Origin: Cerasicoccus arenae
GTDB taxonomy: Bacteria; Verrucomicrobiota; Verrucomicrobiia; Opitutales; Cerasicoccaceae
DNA: 64,000 nucleotides
NCBI RefSeq assembly: GCF_014651635.1
Contig: NZ_BMXG01000013.1
Span: 60,088-124,087, forward strand
Reading direction: 5' to 3'
Part shown: piece after piece, positions 1 to 6,988 of the stretch
Layout: every line of letters begins with the position of its first letter
How positions within the stretch are numbered: position 1 is the stretch's first letter
The notes under the pieces: model-generated
The model's database searches: none
What the model was told of the DNA's origin: nothing
The model's input: the letters and a program-made list of their open reading frames with translations, nothing else
Translations under genes and position numbers: made by a program

Positions 1-267
1 ACCTGACTCACGGCACTAGATAGAGGAGACTCTGCCTCTCCGCGCACACGTAGGAGTGCATTCTGCACCATAAGCTTTCGTAGCCTTATAGTTACCCGGC
101 GATGAATTGCGCTGCATTTTGCAAAGATTACAGCGCTCAAGCCATGCTATTTGAGGCTGATTCAACCCGTTTCAGCATCTTGCCGAGCTTTTGCTAGCCA
201 CGAAGGGATTTTCAGCCAAAACGGCGTGAATCGACCTCTAAAACAATTGCAGCAAGGCATAGGCATT

Positions 268-289
268 GCATTTACAATGCATTTACAAT
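268..289. repeat. Two tandem 11-bp repeats
   Basis: The unit GCATTTACAAT occurs twice head to tail and is preceded by a partial copy (GCATT). Each copy carries ATTG/CAAT half-sites in inverted orientation. The position about 130 bp upstream of the sigma-factor start could suit a regulator site, but nothing else supports that. Confidence 0.5.
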
Positions 290-311
290 GCACAGCAGTC
301 TTACTTAAAAA

Positions 312-327
312 CCCTACTTTTGTAGGG
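312..327 (+). terminator. Small hairpin, possible terminator
   Basis: CCCTAC and GTAGGG form a perfect 6-bp stem with a 4-base T loop. The 3' flank is T-rich but interrupted (CTATTTAT), so termination would be weak. It may end a transcript that enters the window from the left. Confidence 0.35.
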
Positions 328-422
328 CTATTTATATCATCTTAATTATCAATGATTTACAATTAAATAAAAAATGTGGCATGTGCTCTGCTAATTGTTT
401 GTTAATTAAACTTTAAAAAATC

Positions 423-1211
423 ATGTACGCCGACCACCCAATCTCCGATTCATCTGACAATCAAAACGCACAGCCCACCCGTGATGAGCTGATTGAAGAA
501 TATTACCCTCTTGTGCGAGCCGTTGTAAATGGCATGCTGGCCCACCTGCCTTCGTGCGCCGATGCCGATGAACTTCACAGCGTTGGAGTCACCGGACTCG
601 TTGCCGCCATTGACCGCTATGAGCCGAAGCACGCCAAGACCTTTAAGTCCTATGCAGGCACCCGCATCCGCGGCGCAATTCTAGACGAACTGCGCCGCAT
701 GGACGCCCTTCCACGCACCCGCCGCGCCAAGGTCCGCCAACTGCGCCAAACCGTTGACAAACTGGAGCAAACGCTAGGTCGCGCCCCTAACGACTCCGAA
801 ATTGCCAAAGAGCTTAAGCTGTCGGCCAAGCAATATGACCGTTTTCGCGTCAACGCTGAGACGATCCATTTTGTCTCCCTTGACCAAAGCCACGCCACCA
901 AACGCGACGACGAGCCAAATCTCCACGAAACCATCGCCGATGAGCGCGATGAACCAGTTTTCCAGCGCCTGGAGCGCAATGAAATGATCGGCGAAGTCGC
1001 CGAACTGATCAATCAATTACCCGAACGCCAGCGCTCGATCATCATCCAATATTACTACGAGGGCAAACGCCTGTCGGACATTGCCGAAGTTTACGGCGTT
1101 ACCGAGGCACGCATCTGCCAGATCCACACGCAGGCTGTCGCCAAGCTCCGCCGCAGCTTCCAAAAAGTCAGCGCAGGCGCCACCCCCTCAGAACTTGCTG
1201 AAAGCATCTAA
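423..1211 (+). CDS. FliA/WhiG-family RNA polymerase sigma factor
   Basis: This is an alternative sigma factor of the sigma-28 (FliA/WhiG/SigB-like) group, which directs core RNA polymerase to a dedicated promoter class. The 262-aa length fits the family. Region 2 (about residues 20-95) contains the typical DELHSVGVTGL and KSYAGTRIRGAILDELR stretches. Region 3 follows (about 100-145, with LGRAPNDSEIAKEL). Region 4 (about 195-245) has a helix-turn-helix read as LSDIAEVYGVTEARICQIH. No flagellar, chemotaxis or anti-sigma (FlgM) gene lies nearby, so a motility role cannot be inferred from context. FliA-type factors in Verrucomicrobiota may control other envelope or stress functions (inference). 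The next gene is a TonB-like protein on the same strand, separated by a long poly-C tract. Confidence 0.9.
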   Translation: MYADHPISDSSDNQNAQPTRDELIEEYYPLVRAVVNGMLAHLPSCADADELHSVGVTGLVAAIDRYEPKHAKTFKSYAGTRIRGAILDELRRMDALPRTRRAKVRQLRQTVDKLEQTLGRAPNDSEIAKELKLSAKQYDRFRVNAETIHFVSLDQSHATKRDDEPNLHETIADERDEPVFQRLERNEMIGEVAELINQLPERQRSIIIQYYYEGKRLSDIAEVYGVTEARICQIHTQAVAKLRRSFQKVSAGATPSELAESI

Positions 1212-1368
1212 TTATTTAGATGCCCAAATTTTCACCATAAAAGACTTGCGCGATACCCGATAATCGGCATTCTTAGATAAGTGAAGTGAGCGTCTCAATG
1301 GCGACACTTGGCGAGATTCATTTCCCCAATCAGTAGACGAGCGAAATTCTGTCGGCCTGATAACTCAG

Positions 1369-1393
1369 CCCCCCCCCCCCCCCCCCCCCCCCC
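1369..1393. repeat. 25-nt poly-C tract upstream of the tonB-like gene
   Basis: An uninterrupted run of 25 C, followed directly by five G, lies 87 bp before the tonB-like start codon. Nothing else in this 269-bp intergenic region is recognisable. The run is between genes, so length changes would alter promoter or leader spacing rather than a reading frame. Confidence 0.9.
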
Positions 1394-1480
1394 GGGGGCG
1401 GAATCAGATAAGGGAAAATTTGCGGAAACAAATTACCCGCTTTTCTTTTCCTTAGTACTGAGACAGAATTGGACTCCCTA

Positions 1481-2269
1481 ATGAATAACAATCGCCAAGC
1501 CTTTATTGCCTCAATCGTACTGCATAGCATTGCGATTGGTTTGCTGGCGTTAGTCATCTTTATCAACCCAATCAAGGCCGAGGAGCAACCCATTGTCTTG
1601 GAACTGGTGATACTCCCTGACGAGTCCCCTCTCACTCCTGCCACCCCCGCCCCGCCAAGGCTTGAGGTCGAGAAAATACAGGTAAACGAGATCATGCCCC
1701 GCGACATGCCGGACATCAATTTGCCCGAACCCGAACCAGAGCCAATCGTCGAAACACCCCCTCCCCCCCCCTCCCCACCGGTAACCCCACCCAAACCAGA
1801 ACCTAAGCCTGAAGTAGTAAAACCAGAGCCGCGCAAGCCGCAGATGGTCGATCTCAAGGATTTCCTCAAGGATAACAAACGCCGCGAAACCAAGCCTGCT
1901 CCCACTCCACAGCACCAAGTCGAGGCCCCGAAAATCAACATCAAGCCTGACCTTTCCAACCTCACCTCCGCGCAACCCAGCCACACCGCCCAAGCTGCTT
2001 CCCCCTTCTTGGCCAGCTACCAGCAGCGACTCCGCAACGCAGTTGAACTGAATTGGAACAAGCCCAGCGCTGGTTCCGGCCAGGAAACTGCCGATGTCCG
2101 CTTCCGCGTCTATCCCAATGGCAGCATTGGTGAAGTCACAATTCTCCGCTCCAACGGCCCTACCGCCTTTGTCGAGTCTATCAAACAGGCCGTCCAAAGC
2201 ACGATCTCCATTGGCCCCCGCCCATCCGGCTGGGATGGCCTGATGACAATCACCTTCCGCCTCAAGTAG
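1481..2269 (+). CDS. TonB/TolA-like energy transducer
   Basis: A 262-aa inner-membrane protein that would couple the proton motive force (via ExbBD or TolQR) to outer-membrane processes. One N-terminal transmembrane helix (about residues 8-30) is followed by a periplasmic Pro/Glu/Lys-rich arm (about 45-135) with repeated PxPxP and KPEP units. The C-terminal domain (about 165-262) resembles TonB/TolA-C: it has a QQRLRNAVELNW helix, then a beta-rich segment with VYPNGSIGEVTI. The ATG at 1481 is preferred over an in-frame TTG at 1469. No exbB/exbD or tolQ/tolR genes are in the window, so the partner set is unknown. The gene is bracketed by a 25-C tract upstream and a 12-C tract directly after its stop codon, and it contains a 9-C run (1763-1771) in its Pro arm. 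Confidence 0.8.
   Translation: MNNNRQAFIASIVLHSIAIGLLALVIFINPIKAEEQPIVLELVILPDESPLTPATPAPPRLEVEKIQVNEIMPRDMPDINLPEPEPEPIVETPPPPPSPPVTPPKPEPKPEVVKPEPRKPQMVDLKDFLKDNKRRETKPAPTPQHQVEAPKINIKPDLSNLTSAQPSHTAQAASPFLASYQQRLRNAVELNWNKPSAGSGQETADVRFRVYPNGSIGEVTILRSNGPTAFVESIKQAVQSTISIGPRPSGWDGLMTITFRLK
1763..1771. repeat. 9-nt poly-C run within the tonB-like gene
   Basis: Nine C lie in the proline arm, preceded by a five-C run with one T between them. In-frame length changes would only add or remove proline, while other changes would remove the C-terminal domain. Confidence 0.85.
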
Positions 2270-2281
2270 CCCCCCCCCCCC
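2270..2281. repeat. 12-nt poly-C tract after the tonB-like stop codon
   Basis: Twelve C start at the base directly after the TAG stop of the tonB-like gene and end 58 bp before the tatA-like start. No terminator hairpin is associated with the run. Confidence 0.9.
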
Positions 2282-2339
2282 TGCAACTCGAATTGATTTT
2301 GAGGGTTTACTTCGGCGAAACTTGAGTTACATTAATCCT

Positions 2340-2618
2340 ATGAACATGTTTCTAAACAGCCTGCCTATGGGCTTTCTTGGAAATCTACAGGGCTGGGAAA
2401 TCCCCCTGCTGGTGATCTTTGGTCTGATTATATTCGGCGGCAAAAAACTGCCGGAATTCGCTCGCGGCGCTGGACAAGCCATCCGTGAATTCAAAAACGC
2501 TTCCAAAAGCGCGGAAGACACCTTTAAGCAGGCCCTCAACGAAGATGAGCAGGCAAAAGCCAAGGCTGATAAGCCTGCTGCATCTGAACCCAAGAAAGAA
2601 GAAGCCCTTAAGGCTTAA
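2340..2618 (+). CDS. TatA/TatE-like twin-arginine translocase subunit
   Basis: A 92-aa protein of the TatA/B/E family, which forms the pore of the Tat pathway for folded proteins. An N-terminal transmembrane helix (about residues 15-35, WEIPLLVIFGLIIFG) is followed by the hinge GGKKLPEFARGAGQAIREFK. An amphipathic helix comes next, then a charged Ala/Lys/Glu-rich tail (about 60-92). The motif pattern FGxKKLPE is diagnostic. Start choice: the ATG at 2340 gives a sensible length, another in-frame ATG lies at 2346, and a TTG upstream at 2322 is less likely. tatC is not in the window. A small hairpin follows, then pgk. Confidence 0.88.
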   Translation: MNMFLNSLPMGFLGNLQGWEIPLLVIFGLIIFGGKKLPEFARGAGQAIREFKNASKSAEDTFKQALNEDEQAKAKADKPAASEPKKEEALKA

Positions 2619-2642
2619 TCTGCTCTAAGGACATTAGCACGG

Positions 2643-2658
2643 CTAACGATTGCGTTAG
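2643..2658 (+). terminator. Hairpin between tatA-like gene and pgk
   Basis: CTAACG-ATTG-CGTTAG is a perfect 6-bp stem with a 4-base loop. No T tract follows, so this is at best a weak terminator or an RNA-stability element between tatA and pgk. Confidence 0.3.
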
Positions 2659-2732
2659 TCAGGTAAACTTTACGCCCAGAAGCCAAGTTTCGTCTTGTCA
2701 GCAACCCAGAGGCGGCGAGAATCGGACGCCCT

Positions 2733-3932
2733 ATGGCCACTGTAAAGACTGTTCAAGATGTCAATCTCGCCGGCAAGCGCGTTCTCGTGCGTTGCGACTT
2801 CAACGTTCCATTTGATTCGGAAGGCAAAATATCCGATGACACTCGAATTGTTGGTGCCCTGCCGACCATTAAGCACCTCGTCGCACAAGGCGCAAAAGTA
2901 ATTCTCTGCTCTCACTTGGGTCGTCCCAAGGGGAAAAAGAACCTCGATTTCACCTTGGCACCCATCGCCGTGGAACTCGCAGATAAACTCGGTGCGCCCG
3001 TCACGTTCGTCGATGACTGCATTGGCGAGTCCGTTAAATCCGCAGTCGCTGCCATGACTAATGGTGATGTCGTCCTTTTGGAAAATGTCCGCTTCTACGC
3101 TGGTGAAGAAGCCAATGACCCAGCCTTCGCCAAGGAACTTGCGAGCGTTGCCGACGCTTACGTCAACGATGCCTTCGGAACCGCACACCGCGCCCACGCC
3201 TCCACCGAAGGTGTTGCACACCTCGTAGAAACGAAGGTGGCTGGTTTGCTCATCGAAAAGGAACTGGAATATCTCGGCAGCAAAACTGAGGTTCCTGAAC
3301 GCCCATTCGTTGTTATCCTCGGCGGTGCCAAGGTTTCCGACAAGATCACCGTGATCGACACACTTCTCGACAAGTGCGACACCATGCTGATTGGGGGTGC
3401 AATGGCCTACACCTTTGCCCTAGCCAACGGCAAAAAAGTCGGCGACAGCCTTTCTGAGCCCGACAAAGTAGACACCGCCAAGCAAGCCATTGCCAAGGCC
3501 AAGGCCAAAGGCGTGAATCTTCTTCTGCCCGTTGACAACCTGATCACTGACAAGCTCGACTTTGGCGCAGGTGAAGTGAACTCAGTCAAGGTCGTCGAAG
3601 GCGACATCCCTGAAGGCTGGGAAGGCGTCGACATCGGCCCAAAGACCATTGAAATCTATCAAGACGCCGTCAAAAGCGCCAAGACAGTCCTCTGGAACGG
3701 CCCCATGGGCGTCTTCGAAATTAAGGCCTGTGCCCAAGGCACCTTTGCAGTTGCCGACGCAGTTGCTGCGGCAGACTGCATCTCGATCATTGGCGGCGGT
3801 GACTCCGTCAAAGCCGTGAAGAAGAGCGGCAATGGCGACAATGTCAGCTTCATTAGCACGGGCGGCGGTGCCTCCCTCGAATTCCTCGAAGGCAAGACCC
3901 TCCCAGGTGTTGCTGCACTCGAAACCAAATAA
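2733..3932 (+). CDS. pgk: Phosphoglycerate kinase
   Basis: Cytosolic glycolytic enzyme that transfers phosphate from 1,3-bisphosphoglycerate to ADP. The 399-aa length is standard for bacterial Pgk. Visible signatures in order are [10 protein letters not shown] near residue 20, the substrate-binding GRPKG near 70, LENVRF near 115, [12 protein letters not shown] near 155, GGAKVSDKI near 200 (nucleotide domain), WNGPMGVFE near 325, and the C-terminal GGGDSV and [13 protein letters not shown]. All expected motifs are intact. The gene is followed 12 bp later by tpiA on the same strand, a common glycolytic pairing, and both probably end at the terminator at 4745-4781. The start ATG has no strong Shine-Dalgarno sequence, as for many genes in this window. 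Confidence 0.98.
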   Translation: MATVKTVQDVNLAGKRVLVRCDFNVPFDSEGKISDDTRIVGALPTIKHLVAQGAKVILCSHLGRPKGKKNLDFTLAPIAVELADKLGAPVTFVDDCIGESVKSAVAAMTNGDVVLLENVRFYAGEEANDPAFAKELASVADAYVNDAFGTAHRAHASTEGVAHLVETKVAGLLIEKELEYLGSKTEVPERPFVVILGGAKVSDKITVIDTLLDKCDTMLIGGAMAYTFALANGKKVGDSLSEPDKVDTAKQAIAKAKAKGVNLLLPVDNLITDKLDFGAGEVNSVKVVEGDIPEGWEGVDIGPKTIEIYQDAVKSAKTVLWNGPMGVFEIKACAQGTFAVADAVAAADCISIIGGGDSVKAVKKSGNGDNVSFISTGGGASLEFLEGKTLPGVAALETK

Positions 3933-3944
3933 CGATTTATCAAC

Positions 3945-4724
3945 ATGGCAAACACACGCAAATACCTGATCGCAGGCAACTGGAAGATGAACAAAACGGC
4001 GGCAGACGCCGAAGAACTGATCAAGAGCATTGTGCTCGAGCTCGGTGACAAAAACGGCGTTGGCGTCGTAGTCTGCCCACCTTTCACATCGCTGGAAAGC
4101 AGCGCCAAAGTCCTCAGCGAGGTAAGCAATGTCCAGCTCGGCGCGCAGAACATGCATGCCAAGCCCAGTGGAGCCTACACCGGTGAAATCTCCGCCGCAA
4201 TGCTCCGCCAGCTCTACGTAAGCCACGTAATTCTTGGGCACAGTGAGCGGCGCGAATACTTCAAGGAAACGGACGAAGAGATTAACGAAAAGGTTCTTGC
4301 CGCCCTCGAAAGCAATTTGAAACCGATTCTCTGCGTTGGAGAAAAGCTCGATGAGCGCGAAGCCGGCAACACGCTCAAGGTCGTTGAAACTCAGCTACTC
4401 GGTGGATTGGTGAACATTCCAACTGAAAAGGCCGAACAAGTCGTGATCGCCTACGAACCCGTCTGGGCAATTGGCACTGGCAAGACCGCTACGCCTGAAA
4501 TGGCACAAGAAGTCCATGGTGTCATCCGCGTGCTACTACGTGACCGCTTCGGCAAGGCTACTGGTGATAAGATCCGCATCCTCTACGGCGGCTCAATGAA
4601 GCCAGAGAACGCCGATGGCCTACTGGCCAAGCCTGACATTGATGGCGGCCTTATTGGTGGTGCTTCACTCGACGCCAAGTCTTTTGTCAAGCTGGTCGAA
4701 TCTGCAGCAAAAGCTGGTGCTTAA
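3945..4724 (+). CDS. tpiA: Triosephosphate isomerase
   Basis: Interconverts dihydroxyacetone phosphate and glyceraldehyde-3-phosphate in the cytosol. The 259-aa product has a full TIM barrel with NWKMN (catalytic Lys) near residue 13, the catalytic His in ILGHSERR near 100, the catalytic Glu in [14 protein letters not shown] near 172 (loop 6 follows), and the phosphate-binding YGGSMKPEN and [10 protein letters not shown] near the C terminus. It lies 12 bp downstream of pgk and is the last gene before a rho-independent terminator, consistent with a pgk-tpiA operon. Confidence 0.98.
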   Translation: MANTRKYLIAGNWKMNKTAADAEELIKSIVLELGDKNGVGVVVCPPFTSLESSAKVLSEVSNVQLGAQNMHAKPSGAYTGEISAAMLRQLYVSHVILGHSERREYFKETDEEINEKVLAALESNLKPILCVGEKLDEREAGNTLKVVETQLLGGLVNIPTEKAEQVVIAYEPVWAIGTGKTATPEMAQEVHGVIRVLLRDRFGKATGDKIRILYGGSMKPENADGLLAKPDIDGGLIGGASLDAKSFVKLVESAAKAGA

Positions 4725-4744
4725 GCGATCATCGAGATTTTCAG

Positions 4745-4781
4745 AACGCCGCAACCCTCATGGACTGCGGCGTTTTTTTTT
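4745..4781 (+). terminator. Rho-independent terminator after tpiA
   Basis: AACGCCGCA (4745-4753) pairs perfectly with TGCGGCGTT (4766-4774) around a 12-base loop, and a run of nine T follows (4773-4781). This is a strong intrinsic terminator for pgk-tpiA, reading only on the + strand. Confidence 0.92.
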
Positions 4782-4905
4782 GCGATTTTTCGTACCTCGA
4801 TGCGAAACATTCAGCATCGGAGATACTCATAGGGGGGATGTTTCTCAGGAATTAGAAACAGCAAGCCATCACAAACCATCCGGTGCTAGAGAATTATGGA
4901 GAATC

Positions 4906-5376
4906 TCAGTCCTCAATTTCGTCAAGATAGCAAACCGGGCTGGCGTTTTTCCGACCTGGCGATTCATCCAATGATGCTCGCTGAAGTAGTTTAACTATTT
5001 TGGGGCCGATCGTCTTTAGCTCAATCTGATGGGCCCAGTAAAGACTCTCAAGCAATCCTTTGCCTTTGGGCGTAAGGGATACCTGGACACGGCGACGGTC
5101 CTCCGAGGATTTTTCTCGTGAAACCAACTGGATTTTCTCCATCCGATTGATCAACCCCACAGCGCTGTGATGTGCAATCTGCAACTGCTCAGCAAGCTCG
5201 CCAACGGTCACCCAGTTGCGTCCAGGAAAGCCCTCAATGGCCAGAAGGGCCTGATATTGCTGCGAACTCAATCCATAGCCCGCGGCCGCTGCCTCACTAA
5301 ATCCGAGAAATTTCCGTAGCGTGTATCTGAACTCAGAAATCAGCTCGAAATCCTTCTTTGAAAGCTTGGGTGGCAT
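4906..5376 (-). CDS. MarR-family transcriptional regulator
   Basis: A 156-aa winged-helix regulator. The helical dimerisation region (about residues 8-45) precedes a wHTH (about 50-110) with VGELAEQLQIAHHSAVGLINRMEKI as recognition elements. The wing carries the family signature SSEDRRRVQVSLTPKGKGLL. Such proteins usually bind palindromes in their own or a neighbour's promoter and release on binding a small molecule. The gene is convergent with tpiA and divergent from the GNAT gene at 5555, so either the GNAT gene or itself is a possible target. No clear palindrome was identified in the 178-bp divergent gap, which holds an 8-G run (5454-5461). Confidence 0.88.
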   Translation of the reverse strand: MPPKLSKKDFELISEFRYTLRKFLGFSEAAAAGYGLSSQQYQALLAIEGFPGRNWVTVGELAEQLQIAHHSAVGLINRMEKIQLVSREKSSEDRRRVQVSLTPKGKGLLESLYWAHQIELKTIGPKIVKLLQRASLDESPGRKNASPVCYLDEIED

Positions 5377-5453
5377 ACTGGAGACTTAATAGAATGCAAT
5401 CAGCCAAATACGGGTCAATCCTCTTGCTCTCAATCTTGTGTTCTGAGAATCAA

Positions 5454-5461
5454 GGGGGGGG
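5454..5461. repeat. 8-nt poly-G run, intergenic
   Basis: Eight G lie in the divergent space between the MarR gene and the small acetyltransferase gene. It is one of a series of G/C mononucleotide runs in this window. Confidence 0.8.
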
Positions 5462-5554
5462 CGCATTGCCTCTCCTTGACCATTTGCCAGGCCGGAAATT
5501 CGTATTTATTGAGCAATTGATAAATCGGCATTGCAGGAACAATTTAAACATACG

Positions 5555-5830
5555 ATGGACAGTGATTCGGACAATTCCCCTAAGGTAGAGCATCAACCAA
5601 AGAATAGGCAGTTTATCTGTAAGGGCGATGCGGTACTCCAATACGAAATTGAAGAGCAACGGCGCTTTGTCATCACTCATACTAGCGTTCCTGTTCACAT
5701 GCAAGGACGCGGGATAGCAGCGAAATTAGCTGAGACCGCACTCACATACGCCGAACAGAATCAATACGAAATTGTTGCCCAGTGCTCTTACATCGCATCT
5801 TACATGAAACGCCGCTCAAAGGACCGCTAA
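5555..5830 (+). CDS. Small GNAT-like N-acetyltransferase (YjdJ/Acetyltransf_CG type)
   Basis: A 91-aa protein of the minimal GNAT class (about 90-100 aa). Visible pieces are LQYEIEEQRRFVITHTSVPVHMQGRGIAAKLAETAL, where the Q/R-x-x-G-x-G/A segment (QGRGIA) is the acetyl-CoA pyrophosphate loop. The C-terminal CSYIASYMKRR matches the CSYVxxYxxRH ending of the family. The substrate cannot be deduced, since most members are uncharacterised. The ATG at 5555 is chosen; a TTG at 5531 would add eight residues. It diverges from the MarR gene, which may regulate it (inference). Confidence 0.8.
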   Translation: MDSDSDNSPKVEHQPKNRQFICKGDAVLQYEIEEQRRFVITHTSVPVHMQGRGIAAKLAETALTYAEQNQYEIVAQCSYIASYMKRRSKDR

Positions 5831-5934
5831 ATTTCCGGTGTATCCTTAGGCGACTTACGCTTGGCCTCGGGAAATAACAAAGATGCCCATCTCTGCTGAT
5901 TAGCGAACTGGAAACCTTTCTGGCCAGCCCCTCT

Positions 5935-6777
5935 TCATCGCATTTCTACGAGAGCCTCTTCTTTTGTTGCGTTAGGTATGGTTCCGCTTTTCGGTAAATC
6001 GAATACGCTGAGTTGCGCCTTTTCATCCTGTTCTGATCGAAGGGGAACTACTGGTGCCGTGCCCGTCATTATCCCGTTATCTGAATTCGACTGATGCGAT
6101 TGCGCCTGTCCCGCATTAACGGCATGAATAATTTTCACCAGATCGTCTTCAGCCACGTCAACAAACAGATCTATTTGGCGTAGTGCTGACAATATATGCT
6201 CATGGCTGGTATTGTCACCCGCTTCACTACCCAGAGTCGCCTCCACACCAACGCTTAGCCCAACTGGATAACGTCGCCATTTGAAAACATAGTTGATGAC
6301 TACGGCCAGCATAACCATGACCACGGCATTGCCCAAAACAGGTGCTAGAACAAACCGATAGCCTAAGCCATGAACCGCCTCTCCGCCCAATACCGCAACA
6401 AGCGCAGTCGCCCCACCAGGCGGATGGATACATTTCATTTGATGCATCACCCAAATTGACAAGCCGACTGCACATCCTGCGGCTAATATTGGCCCTGGTA
6501 TATACCTTGCACAAGTAACGCCAATGAGAGCCGATACCGTATGCCCAGCTACCACAGGCCAGGGCTGTGAAAGCTGGCCATGAGGAACTGCAAACAAAAG
6601 CACCGCGGACGCACCCATAGAAGCAATCAGACCTGTCCCCTGAGGTAAGTCGCAGATATTATTCACGATGAATATCAATGCGCTAATCGCGATCAATCCG
6701 CCCAATAGGGATACGAACTTCTCGCGCTGGCTCACAACGTCCAACTCAATTCCTAGCCAATTTTTAACTCGATTCAT
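5935..6777 (-). CDS. HPP-family integral membrane protein
   Basis: A 280-aa membrane protein of the HPP family, named for a conserved His-Pro-Pro motif, here visible as CIHPPGGATAL. Four hydrophobic helices span about residues 20-165 (including ISALIFIVNNICDL, GLIASMGASAVLLFAVP, ILAAGCAVGLSIWVM and LGNAVVMVMLAVVINYVF), and the PHGQLSQPWPVVAGH signature is present. Some HPP proteins take part in nitrite transport in plastids and cyanobacteria; the bacterial role is mostly unknown. The hydrophilic tail (about 180-280) has no recognised domain and is where related proteins often carry CBS domains. The start at 6777 (MNRVKN) is preferred, with AGGAG 14 nt upstream; an in-frame ATG at 6861 would add 28 residues without membrane character. 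Confidence 0.82.
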   Translation of the reverse strand: MNRVKNWLGIELDVVSQREKFVSLLGGLIAISALIFIVNNICDLPQGTGLIASMGASAVLLFAVPHGQLSQPWPVVAGHTVSALIGVTCARYIPGPILAAGCAVGLSIWVMHQMKCIHPPGGATALVAVLGGEAVHGLGYRFVLAPVLGNAVVMVMLAVVINYVFKWRRYPVGLSVGVEATLGSEAGDNTSHEHILSALRQIDLFVDVAEDDLVKIIHAVNAGQAQSHQSNSDNGIMTGTAPVVPLRSEQDEKAQLSVFDLPKSGTIPNATKEEALVEMR

Positions 6778-6931
6778 GCAACATACCTTTTCTCCTCTAC
6801 CGTTCAAGGCTCGATAAAAAAGGATCCGAAATTGCATCGTCTCACGATACTTATCAAGCAAAAGAATGATAGAATCGAAAACGCGGTGAAAGCGTCACGC
6901 AATTTACCAACAGCGACGATTTACCAGAAAC

Positions 6932-6964
6932 AAAAAAAGTGCGCCTTCCCGAAAGAAGGCGCAC
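6932..6964 (-). terminator. Rho-independent terminator of the GH-A-like gene
   Basis: On the minus strand a 10-bp perfect stem (arms 6955-6964 and 6939-6948, 6-base loop) is followed by seven T. It lies 25 bp past the stop codon of the large secreted hydrolase at 6989 and probably ends the long minus-strand transcript of the sugar locus. Confidence 0.92.
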
Positions 6965-6988
6965 CGATTAATTCCGACTAAGACTAAT

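Larger units (their letters stand above)
1..422. other. Intergenic leader before the sigma factor
   Basis: No gene is supported here. A 64-codon frame (151-345) has no recognisable domain and no ribosome binding site. The stretch holds two tandem copies of an 11-bp unit (268-289) and a small hairpin (312-327). The last 70 bases are AT-rich, as expected of a promoter for the sigma-factor gene at 423, but no clear -35/-10 pair was identified. Confidence 0.5.

Noticed and set aside
151..345. 64-codon frame before the sigma factor
   Set aside because: No ribosome binding site or recognisable domain; the region holds repeats and a hairpin instead.
1330..2197. Long minus-strand frames (218 and 215 codons) opposite the tonB-like gene
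   Set aside because: They are Gly/Ser-rich mirror images of the Pro-rich coding strand and cross the poly-C tract; the + strand shows a clear TonB-like architecture.
4840..4859. Terminator for the MarR gene (GTTTCT/AGAAAC)
   Set aside because: A weak 6-bp AT-rich stem without T tract on the minus strand.
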